DNA from: Candidatus Acidiferrales bacterium
GTDB lineage: Bacteria; Acidobacteriota; Terriglobia; Acidoferrales; UBA7541
Assembly: GCA_030043155.1 (NCBI GenBank)
Contig: JASHYE010000243.1
Coordinates: 1-5,428 of the forward strand
Reading direction: 5' to 3'
Length of the DNA: 5,428 bases
Positions 1 through 5,428 of the stretch are shown in pieces; position 1 is the first letter of the stretch, and every line of letters starts with the position of its first letter. Made by a program: the position numbers and the translations under genes. The notes under the pieces are model-generated. The model had not been told where the DNA came from. It ran no database searches and saw only the letters and a program-made list of their open reading frames with translations.

Positions 1-437
1 TTTCCAACGGCGAAAGTTGTTTGGGGCTGGAATGTCCCGTCTCCATTGCCCAGCAAAATGGAGACTGTATTATCCGTTTGGTTTACCACCGCCAAATCGA
101 AATCTCCGCTGCTCGTGAACTCCGTAGTTGCAAGAGCTACAGGATTCTTGCCGGTGGCGAAGGTGCCTTTCAGCGTGAATGTTCCATCGCCATTGCCCAG
201 GAAAATCGAAACCGTGTTGTCCGTTTCGTTCAGAACTGCCAGATCAGGAATGCCGTCATTGTTGAAGTCCGCAGTCACTGCCGCTATAGGTCCGTTACCC
301 GTAGTTAAGGTCGCACCGGTGGTGAATGTTCCATCTCCGTTGCCCAAGAGTATGGAAACTGTGTTACTCGAGTGGTTCACCACGGCCAAGTCGGCGTTTC
401 CGTTCGAGGTGAAGTCGCCGGAAACTACCGCAACGGG
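1..437 (-). repeat. Three tandem 147-bp units encoding 49-residue FG-GAP/VCBS repeats
   Basis: Units lie at 437-291, 290-144 and 143-1 (the last lacks about two residues at the edge). Each encodes P-[VI]-A, then a [DE]F-x-x-x-G-x-x-DLAV loop, then N-x-x-[DS]-NTVSI-[LF]-LGNGDGTF. The V of NTVSI falls at residues 514, 563 and 612, giving an exact 49-residue period. The DNA of the units differs at many third positions while the protein is well kept, so these are old repeats held by selection. FG-GAP repeats normally form beta-propeller blades, often with calcium in the D-rich loop. Only the middle unit keeps the full D-x-N-x-D-G-x-x-D pattern (D544, N546, D548, D552). More copies may continue past the left edge. 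Confidence 0.9.
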
Positions 438-1898
438 ATCTTGCCCTGTGCCGATTGTCGATTCGGGAAAGAGGTTTGAGGAAGTTGCGGATATAGATCC
501 GGCTGCGGTCAGACTTGAGGAATACTGCGCTAAATCAATGGGGACGCGATCACCAACGAAAAACGAGGTTGGCTCGCCGTTTTCGGCTCGTAAGAGAATC
601 TGACGCCCAGCCCGAACGGTGTTCAAGGTATCCGAGAACGCCAGGGCAGCTCCCGGTAGCGTAGCCAGGAATGTTGTCTTGCCTCCACCGAACGCGATGA
701 GCGGCGGTATCAGCGACCCAATTCCAACCGATCCTTCTCCGATAAGAGAGGCCAATTGCGTGGAGCTCAAACCGGACAATGCGCTGCTCGTTCCGAATAT
801 CTGCTGGATTACCGACACCAGTCCCGACGCTCCCGATTCCGCTTCCTGAATCTCCTGTGAGCTTAATGAAAAAGCCTGCGCCGTCTGTGGCGGCGTAATG
901 CCGAGTTGGGTAGCTGCGTTGCGGTCCACTTCCAGCACTTCCATCTCCAATACCAGTTCCCCGCGTGGCTGCTCCAGTTGATCCAGCAGTTGCGCCGCCA
1001 CCGAAACCGCCTGCGGAGAAGCGCGCATCGTAATGGTTCGGCTTTGCAGGTTCAGTTCGGCCCGCGTGATGCCGGCGATCTCGCGGATCAAACGAACATC
1101 TTCCGTCATATCGTCAGTTGTTTCTGCTGCGGGGAGTTGTACAGTGCGAACAATGGAAAGATCGTAAGCGCGTCTTTTTTGAGCCGTATCCTCCGCCACA
1201 AAAAACATGCCAGGAGTCAACGGCCGCCAGAAAGTGTCGGTCACATCTCCGAGCACTCGCATGGCTTCGGCAAAGTCTACATCTTCGATTTTCACGTGAA
1301 CGGGCCGCCGTGGGAGTTCCACATCAAAGGAAGCGTGAACTCCGAACTGACGAGCGACCTCCTGGTACGCGCTCTTGATGTCGTCGCGAAAATCGAAGCT
1401 TCGCGTGCCGGGTAAAGGGTTCATTCGCACCACGCCGCTGGGTTCCAGCATGAGCTTGCGGAGCGCTTCCAGCGACGAAGGCGCTAATTGCGCCAGGCGT
1501 TCACGAATGATTTGGTCGCCCGGATCAAGCGCAAGAGCGGCTTGTAACTCGCTGCGCGCCTCAGGCATATTTCCCAAAAGAGCATCCTGTTCCGCGCGGT
1601 CGACTTTTTCACCGACGATTTTCCCGCGAGCGAATTCGCGTCTAAACAAATATTCGCGGCTGGTCGCGTTATCTTTATACGCCTCTGAATAGGCGGCGAA
1701 GGCTGCGACCCAGTCCTGGCGTTTCTCGGCTTTCAAGCCTCGAGCATAAGCGGCATCTGCGGCTTTTGTGTTTGGCGCAGGAGCGGCCGGGCGTACTGCT
1801 GGGGATTGAGACGTTGCCTGAGGCTTCGCGACGGTCATTTGCGAGCCTGCGGTCAGAGCGGCGCAAGATAGGAAGGTCAGGATTGCGTTCAAGCGCAA
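1..1898 (-). CDS. Secretin-family (type II/III secretion or pilus-type) protein with TPR-like N-terminus and FG-GAP repeats, 3' end outside window
   Basis: The frame is open without a stop from 1898 to the left edge (632 whole codons). Seen: a short hydrophobic N-terminus (MRLNAILTFLSCAALTAG) fitting a signal peptide, a Pro/Ala linker at about 30-45, a TPR-like Ala-rich helical region at 46-138, an STN-like domain at about 167-238 (DDIKSAYQEVARQFGV, then VHVKIEDVDFAEAMRVLGDV), an N1-like domain at about 247-311 ending LLDQLEQPRG, the start of the secretin barrel (ELVLEMEVLEVD at 314), and VGDRVPI at 448-454. Three FG-GAP repeats follow from 488. Secretins of this build form outer-membrane pores for type II secretion or type IV pili; which system this serves is not visible. 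The TTG start at 1898 is chosen because an in-frame TAA lies just upstream, AAAAGG precedes it by 9 bases, and it keeps the signal peptide; the first ATG (1838) would delete it. The rest of the barrel domain, if present, lies beyond the left edge. Family call is firm, exact role unknown. Confidence 0.85.
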   Translation of the reverse strand, partial: MRLNAILTFLSCAALTAGSQMTVAKPQATSQSPAVRPAAPAPNTKAADAAYARGLKAEKRQDWVAAFAAYSEAYKDNATSREYLFRREFARGKIVGEKVDRAEQDALLGNMPEARSELQAALALDPGDQIIRERLAQLAPSSLEALRKLMLEPSGVVRMNPLPGTRSFDFRDDIKSAYQEVARQFGVHASFDVELPRRPVHVKIEDVDFAEAMRVLGDVTDTFWRPLTPGMFFVAEDTAQKRRAYDLSIVRTVQLPAAETTDDMTEDVRLIREIAGITRAELNLQSRTITMRASPQAVSVAAQLLDQLEQPRGELVLEMEVLEVDRNAATQLGITPPQTAQAFSLSSQEIQEAESGASGLVSVIQQIFGTSSALSGLSSTQLASLIGEGSVGIGSLIPPLIAFGGGKTTFLATLPGAALAFSDTLNTVRAGRQILLRAENGEPTSFFVGDRVPIDLAQYSSSLTAAGSISATSSNLFPESTIGTGQDPVAVVSGDFTSNGNADLAVVNHSSNTVSILLGNGDGTFTTGATLTTGNGPIAAVTADFNNDGIPDLAVLNETDNTVSIFLGNGDGTFTLKGTFATGKNPVALATTEFTSSGDFDLAVVNQTDNTVSILLGNGDGTFQPQTTFAVG

Positions 1899-1907
1899 GA
1901 GAATCAG

Positions 1908-1913
1908 CCTTTT
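1908..1913 (-). promoter_or_regulatory. Ribosome binding site of the secretin gene
   Basis: On the minus strand AAAAGG lies 9 bases before the TTG at 1898. It is a partial Shine-Dalgarno match but the best one near any start that keeps the signal peptide, and it supports TTG over the upstream ATT/CTG and the downstream TTG (1892) or ATG (1838). Confidence 0.45.
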
Positions 1914-2003
1914 GCTATCTTACACAGATAGGCTGGGAGCGAATGAAGTTGCCTGAGTTTGTGCCCCGAAAGGCAAGGCGCAGTCGACCCTGTGTCGCGA
2001 CCA

Positions 2004-2020
2004 AAGCGGTATTCCCGCTT
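2004..2020. repeat. Small inverted repeat
   Basis: AAGCGG and CCGCTT form a perfect 6-bp inverted repeat around a 5-base spacer (TATTC). There is no T-tract, so it is not a standard terminator. It could be an operator half-pair or chance; it abuts the proposed -35 element of the iron operon. Confidence 0.25.
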
Positions 2021-2047
2021 GCTTTCTGGGGTTCAGGCAGGTACACT
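2019..2047 (+). promoter_or_regulatory. Possible sigma70-type promoter of the iron operon
   Basis: TTGCTT (2019-2024) and TACACT (2042-2047) are separated by 17 bases. The match to TTGACA/TATAAT is partial (3 of 6 and 4 of 6). A transcript from here would begin around 2053-2056, at the left edge of the palindrome, a geometry that suits repression by a protein bound there. Inferred only; house-keeping promoters in this lineage may differ from the E. coli consensus. Confidence 0.35.
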
Positions 2048-2054
2048 CGAACTT

Positions 2055-2079
2055 CTAGTTGATACTCAGTTTCAACTAG
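2055..2079. promoter_or_regulatory. Near-perfect 25-bp palindrome, candidate Fur-type operator
   Basis: Left arm CTAGTTGATACT, central C, right arm AGTTTCAACTAG: 11 of 12 arm positions pair. The core at 2060-2074 (TGATACT-C-AGTTTCA) has the 7-1-7 layout of a Fur box and matches TGATAAT/ATTATCA at 11 of 14 positions counted by eye. It ends 9 bp before the start codon of an FTR1 iron permease gene, which is where an iron-responsive repressor would be expected. Another family regulator (Fur-like MntR, Zur or an unrelated dimer) could bind it instead. As RNA it could also fold into a hairpin next to the start codon. Confidence 0.65.
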
Positions 2080-2088
2080 CAAAACGTC

Positions 2089-3351
2089 ATGCTTTCCGCG
2101 CTTCTGGTCGCTCTCCGTGAAGGTGTCGAGGCCGCCCTTGTTGTCGGCATCGTCCTAGTCTATCTCAATCGCACAGGGCGCCGTGCGCTCACGCGCTACG
2201 TTTGGGCAGGGCTTGCCCTCGCCGTTGCCGTCAGTTTTGCCGCAGCAGTTCTTCTGGATCGCTGGCAGATCAGCGAAGACGGGTTCGAAGGCCTCCTGAT
2301 GCTGCTCGCCGCGGTGTTGGTCGTTTCCATGATCATCTGGATGAACCGCATCGCGCGGCGATTGCGCAAAGAGATTGAGCAGCGCATCGAGCGATACGCA
2401 CAAAAGGGCGAGCGCCTCGCGGGATGGGGAATCGGGTTTTTCGTTTTTTTGATGGTTCTTCGTGAAGGCGCGGAGCTCATTCTCATTTTGAAAGCCGTCG
2501 AATTGTCATTTGACGGCCTGCAAGTCTGGATCGGCACAGGCCTGGGCATCGCGCTCGCCGTATCTGTCGGCATATTTTTCTTTCAGGGCACTCTGAAAGT
2601 TCCTCTGGGCCGTTTTTTTGCGGCGACAAGCACAATATTGATCGTTATCGCCGTTCAGCTCTCGCTTACGGGACTCCATGAAATGAGCGAGGCGCTTTGG
2701 CTCCCTTCGAGCTCGCACGAAATGGCGATCGTCGGTCCGATCGTCGGAAACGAGTATTTCTTTTTCGTCGTGATTCTTGCAGTTGCCGCGATTGTGGTTT
2801 TGCGCGAATGGTTCGCGCTTCGTGCCGCGGCTGTGAATTCTGTCGAAAACCCGGCGGAAAGGCGCCTCCGCCAGCACGAGCATCGCCGCAGTCGCATTTG
2901 GACCGCGGCCACAGCCTTCCTTTGCCTGGTGGTGATTCTCTCGTTGACCGCCGAGTTTGTCTACACGCGCGCAGCGGCCGCGCCGCCCACAGCGGAAAAG
3001 CTTGTCGCTACTGGAAATACTGTCCGCGTCCCGCTTTCGGATATGAATGGCGTGAATCTTCACTTCTACTCGGTGGATGTCCAAGGCTCGTGGATACGGT
3101 TTTTGGTGATCCGAAAGCCCAACGGTCAGTACGCAACCGCGCTGGATGCTTGCCAGATTTGCGGAGCTAAGGGCTTTCGCCAGGAGGGCTCAATGCTCAT
3201 CTGTCGCAATTGCGGCGCGCCGATTAACACGACGGCCGTCGGAATGCCCGGCGGATGCAATCCCATTGCGTTCACGTCGCACGTGGACGGCGGAGATCTC
3301 GTCATTGACGCATCCGCGATTTCCGCAGCCGTCTCTGAAATTCAAAAATAG
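2089..3351 (+). CDS. FTR1-family iron permease fused to a C-terminal DUF2318 (FtrD-like) cysteine-rich domain
   Basis: 420 residues. The N-terminal part (about 1-245) is an FTR1 permease: seven hydrophobic segments near 1-26, 37-56, 65-85, 111-135, 145-165, 176-196 and 223-243, with the iron-binding motif REGxE twice (REGVE 10-14 in segment 1, REGAE 125-129 in segment 4) and GLHEMSEALWLP at 195-206. An eighth segment (about 272-293) leads to a C-terminal domain with C355-x-x-C358, C372-x-x-C375 and a GGCNP motif (C390), the signature of DUF2318, the domain of FtrD in the FtrABCD iron system. By topology that domain should be periplasmic. Known for the family: FTR1 moves ferric iron, often oxidised from Fe(II) in transit; DUF2318 is thought to handle electrons or metal. 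The start is fixed by an in-frame TAG at 2077 and by the REGxE motif position. No clear Shine-Dalgarno is seen (the start is preceded by CAAAACGTC). First gene of the operon, under the candidate Fur palindrome. Confidence 0.92.
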   Translation: MLSALLVALREGVEAALVVGIVLVYLNRTGRRALTRYVWAGLALAVAVSFAAAVLLDRWQISEDGFEGLLMLLAAVLVVSMIIWMNRIARRLRKEIEQRIERYAQKGERLAGWGIGFFVFLMVLREGAELILILKAVELSFDGLQVWIGTGLGIALAVSVGIFFFQGTLKVPLGRFFAATSTILIVIAVQLSLTGLHEMSEALWLPSSSHEMAIVGPIVGNEYFFFVVILAVAAIVVLREWFALRAAAVNSVENPAERRLRQHEHRRSRIWTAATAFLCLVVILSLTAEFVYTRAAAAPPTAEKLVATGNTVRVPLSDMNGVNLHFYSVDVQGSWIRFLVIRKPNGQYATALDACQICGAKGFRQEGSMLICRNCGAPINTTAVGMPGGCNPIAFTSHVDGGDLVIDASAISAAVSEIQK

Positions 3352-3374
3352 AACCGAGTGCGCGCCGAGAATAA

Positions 3375-4673
3375 ATGTTCATTCGCCTCGTCAAAGAATC
3401 GTTTCTTCGCAATCCGCGACGCAAATTACTCACCGGCGTCGCGATTGTTTTGGGCATGACGGTTGCCACGGCGACCTTCACAGTCGCTGTGGACGTTGGT
3501 GATCAGCTCGCCCGCGAATTTCGCAGTTTCGGCGCCAATTTGCTGGTCACTCCGCGCGCGGACACCTTGCCGGTGGAAGTCGGCGGTGTCGATTACCGGC
3601 CGGTTTCGGAGGGCGCTTATCTTTCGGAAGCCGATCTGCCCAAACTGAAAGCAATTTTCTGGCGCCACAATATTCTTGGATTTTCGCCTTTCTTGGATGT
3701 CCCAGTTAGCGTCACTGATTCCCAACAAGGTCGTCCGGATGCCGATTTCTCTGCCACTCTCATCGGTACCTGGTATAAGCATCCGGTTTCCGTGGAAGAT
3801 GGTTCGATATTCACCACAGGCGCGAGCTTCACACATCCGTGGTGGAAGATTCGCGGCCGATGGTTCACCGAGGGTTCAACGGAATGCGTCGTGGGCGCGT
3901 CATTGGCGCAAAAATACGGCCTAAGAATTGGCGATTCGTTGAAGCTATCTCGCCGAGGTTCCTCCGACACGGAGGCATTCACGGTCGCAGGCGTTATCTC
4001 CACGGGTGATTCCGAAGACGATGCCATCCTTTGCCCTCTTTCCGCCGCACAAAATTTGGCCGGGAAACTGGGGCAATTTCGCAGACTTTCTGTCAGCGCC
4101 TTGACAAAGCCAGAGGACGCTTTCTCTCGCCGGAATCCGAACACCATGAGCCCAGCTGAATTTGATCGCTGGTACTGTACGCCTTACATCAGTTCCATCA
4201 GTCGGCAAATCGAGGAAGTTTTTCCCGATACCCAGGTGCGTCCGGTCCGGCGCATTGCGGATACGGAAGGCCGCATCCTTTCTCATGTGAGTTTGTTGCT
4301 ATGGATTGTCACCATAGCCGCGCTCATCGCAGCGGCGCTTGCCGTTGCGGCAACATCGGCAACGACGGCGATGGAGCGCCGGTCCGAAGTGGGGTTAATG
4401 AAGGCCCTCGGCGCGTCAAATTTTCTCGTGGGCAGCCTTTTTCTTGCTGAGCAGATTCTGCTCGGCGTGGTTGGCGGCTGCATTGGATTCGCAATCGGAG
4501 CGGGTTTGGCCCGCGAACTGGGTGAAACCGTTTTTGGCATCGCGACCTCTCCTCGGCTGATTGTCTTGCCTGTCGTTCTGGCTGGCGCAATGCTGATTGT
4601 AATCATCGGAAGCTGGATTCCGCTGTATCGAGCCGCGCATGTTTCGCCAGCCCCAATTCTGAGGGGCGAATGA
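3375..4673 (+). CDS. FtsX/MacB-like ABC transporter permease, first of a pair, iron-system associated
   Basis: 432 residues. One membrane segment at about 18-40, a large extracytoplasmic domain at about 41-303, then three membrane segments at about 304-330, 350-380 and 395-416, the layout of MacB/FtsX-type permeases. The FtsX domain carries RRSEVGLMKALGAS (335-348), the loop that contacts the ATPase in this family, and ends with IPLYRAAHVSPAPILRGE (415-432), the usual P-x-x-x-A-x-x-x-x-P-x-x-x-LRGE tail. There is no ATP-binding domain, so a separate ATPase is needed, expected downstream. It starts 23 bp after the FTR1 gene with only a weak ribosome site (GAGA at 3367) and overlaps the next gene, so all three are likely co-transcribed. 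Similar permease pairs accompany FTR1 and DUF2318 genes in Campylobacter (Cj1661/Cj1662). A general MacB-type exporter role is the alternative, but the neighbours point to iron. Confidence 0.9.
   Translation: MFIRLVKESFLRNPRRKLLTGVAIVLGMTVATATFTVAVDVGDQLAREFRSFGANLLVTPRADTLPVEVGGVDYRPVSEGAYLSEADLPKLKAIFWRHNILGFSPFLDVPVSVTDSQQGRPDADFSATLIGTWYKHPVSVEDGSIFTTGASFTHPWWKIRGRWFTEGSTECVVGASLAQKYGLRIGDSLKLSRRGSSDTEAFTVAGVISTGDSEDDAILCPLSAAQNLAGKLGQFRRLSVSALTKPEDAFSRRNPNTMSPAEFDRWYCTPYISSISRQIEEVFPDTQVRPVRRIADTEGRILSHVSLLLWIVTIAALIAAALAVAATSATTAMERRSEVGLMKALGASNFLVGSLFLAEQILLGVVGGCIGFAIGAGLARELGETVFGIATSPRLIVLPVVLAGAMLIVIIGSWIPLYRAAHVSPAPILRGE
4661..4666 (+). promoter_or_regulatory. Ribosome binding site of the second permease, inside the end of the first
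   Basis: GAGGGG lies within the last codons of the first permease, 3 bases before the ATG at 4670 and 6 before the ATG at 4673. Counted from its GAGG part the spacings are 5 and 8. It is the clearest Shine-Dalgarno in the operon and points to coupled translation of the two permeases. Confidence 0.6.
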
Positions 4674-5428
4674 TGTTCAAACGGCTCCTGTGGCATCTGC
4701 TGCGAGGAAACAAAATCCGTTTGACTGTGGCTTTGCTTGCGCTTATCAGCGGGGCAGCAGTGATTTCAGCCCTGATGAATCTGGAGTTTGGCGTCAGCCG
4801 GGAGCTTGCCCAGGAATTTCGTTCGCTGGGAGCAAATGTGGTCATCTCTGCGCTGTCAGAACCTGCTGATACACATGGTACGGCTGCTCCGCTGCTGATC
4901 GATACGTCCGTCATGCATTCCGTTGAGACATCGCAATCGTCTGGTGTAAAGGCGTCGCCGTTTCTCTACTTGGCGGCGCGCGTGGAGGCCACATCGCCTC
5001 AAAATGTCGTGGTCGCCGGTACCTGGCTCGATCGCGCCGCGCAGTTATTTCCGTGGTGGCAGATCACAGGTAGTTCCTCGATTTCGCGCGCCGATCTAAC
5101 GCGCTGCTGGATTGGCCGAAACGTGAGTCGGAGCCTCAGTCTCGCCGTTGGCAGCGCGCTTCCAATTCATTACGGCACTCGCACCGTGAATCTCACCGTT
5201 GCCGCCATTGTGGACGCCGGTGGTCCAGCGGACAACCAGATATTCGTGAACCTTCCCGTCGCACAGAACCTGGCCGGCGCGGATGGCAAAACACAGTTCA
5301 TTGAACTCAGCGTTCCAGGCTCAACCGAGGATATTCGTGCAGTTCAAAATCACTTGCAATCGCTCCTGCCGGAGCTGTCCGTTGAACCCATCCCGCAAAT
5401 CACCGAAGCCGAGGGAAGCCTCCTGCGG
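4670..5428 (+). CDS. Second FtsX/MacB-like ABC transporter permease, paralog of the preceding gene, 3' end outside window
   Basis: Open to the right edge (253 codons visible, no stop). There are two adjacent in-frame starts: ATG 4670 overlaps the upstream stop as ATGA, and ATG 4673 overlaps it by one base and gives MFKRLLWHLL, matching the MFIRLVKESF start of the first permease; either may be used. Seen: one membrane segment at about 17-37, followed by an extracytoplasmic domain. It parallels the first permease throughout: LAQEFRSLGANVVIS against LAREFRSFGANLLVT, VAGTWLD, PWWQI, VAQNLAG, and ITEAEGSLLR against IADTEGRILS. The three C-terminal membrane segments and FtsX tail should follow outside the window. 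With its partner it probably forms a heterodimeric membrane core for one ABC complex, as proposed for Cj1661/Cj1662. The ATPase gene is predicted next. Confidence 0.88.
   Translation, partial: MMFKRLLWHLLRGNKIRLTVALLALISGAAVISALMNLEFGVSRELAQEFRSLGANVVISALSEPADTHGTAAPLLIDTSVMHSVETSQSSGVKASPFLYLAARVEATSPQNVVVAGTWLDRAAQLFPWWQITGSSSISRADLTRCWIGRNVSRSLSLAVGSALPIHYGTRTVNLTVAAIVDAGGPADNQIFVNLPVAQNLAGADGKTQFIELSVPGSTEDIRAVQNHLQSLLPELSVEPIPQITEAEGSLLR

Larger units (their letters stand above)
1899..2088. other. Divergent intergenic region
   Basis: This 190-bp gap separates the minus-strand secretin gene from the plus-strand iron operon, so it must hold both promoters unless transcription enters from elsewhere. 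Seen in it: a 6-bp inverted repeat at 2004-2020, a weak sigma70-like promoter reading right (2019-2047), and a strong palindrome at 2055-2079. No convincing promoter for the minus-strand gene was found; TAAGAT just upstream of its ribosome binding site could be a -10 element but lacks a good -35. No tRNA, terminator or small gene is seen. Confidence 0.7.

Noticed and set aside
1..437. 147-bp tandem repeats as a CRISPR or mobile element
   Set aside because: The repeats are in frame, diverge mainly at synonymous positions and encode a known protein repeat; there are no spacers, terminal inverted repeats or transposase.
46..603. Plus-strand 185-codon open frame (and a shorter overlapping one at 21-308)
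   Set aside because: It is the antisense of the FG-GAP repeats. The minus-strand frame gives recognisable domains and the plus-strand peptide is only a periodic mirror of the repeats.
669..691. GGGKTT (residues 404-409 of the secretin) as a P-loop nucleotide-binding motif
   Set aside because: It lacks the full GxxxxGK[ST] spacing and sits inside the barrel domain, where glycine-rich turns are usual.
2004..2020. Hairpin as an intrinsic terminator
   Set aside because: The stem is only 6 bp, no T-run follows on either strand, and no gene ends nearby.
619..2062. Several plus-strand open frames across 619-849, 906-1415, 1375-1692 and 1766-2062
   Set aside because: All lie wholly or mostly antisense to the secretin gene, with biased composition and no recognisable domain; the last also runs into the operon promoter region.
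2155..3084. Minus-strand open frames opposite the FTR1 gene (up to 192 codons)
   Set aside because: Arg/His-rich or Ser-rich compositions typical of antisense shadows of a hydrophobic membrane protein gene.
3426..4914. Minus-strand open frames opposite the two permeases
   Set aside because: Shadows of well-supported permease genes; no domain, ribosome site or independent promoter seen.

Overview
This window reads as accessory chromosomal DNA from a Gram-negative-type bacterium. The most likely source is an environmental Acidobacteriota-like lineage. That is an inference from the style of the secretin, which carries FG-GAP repeats next to its barrel motif, and from moderately GC-rich codon use; no rRNA or marker gene is present to confirm it.

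Layout: two divergent transcription units are separated by a gap of about 190 bp. On the minus strand, positions 1898 to 1 hold a long gene that runs off the left edge. It encodes an exported secretin-family protein: signal peptide, TPR-like helical region, STN domain, N1-like domain, start of the secretin barrel with a VGDRVPI motif, then three 49-residue FG-GAP/VCBS repeats. It is hidden from simple ORF listing because it starts with TTG and has no stop in the window.

On the plus strand, from 2089 to the right edge, lies a tight iron-transport operon: (1) an FTR1-type iron permease fused to a C-terminal DUF2318 cysteine-rich domain; (2) after 23 bp, an FtsX/MacB-like ABC permease of 432 residues; (3) overlapping its stop codon, a second, paralogous FtsX-like permease cut by the right edge. 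This order resembles the FTR1/P19-associated iron uptake loci (Campylobacter Cj1658-Cj1665; FtrABCD in Bordetella and Brucella), which pair an FTR1 permease and a DUF2318 protein, in Campylobacter also with two FtsX-like permeases and an ATPase. The ATPase, any P19-like periplasmic protein and any thioredoxin would lie past the right edge. A near-perfect 25-bp palindrome with a Fur-box-like core sits just upstream of the FTR1 start, so iron-repressed control is the natural hypothesis.

How the genes may work together: the FTR1 part would move iron across the inner membrane, the DUF2318 part would handle electrons or metal on the periplasmic face, and the two permeases would form an ABC complex assisting delivery or periplasmic processing. 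The secretin-like gene probably belongs to a separate function; only its divergent position links it to the iron operon.
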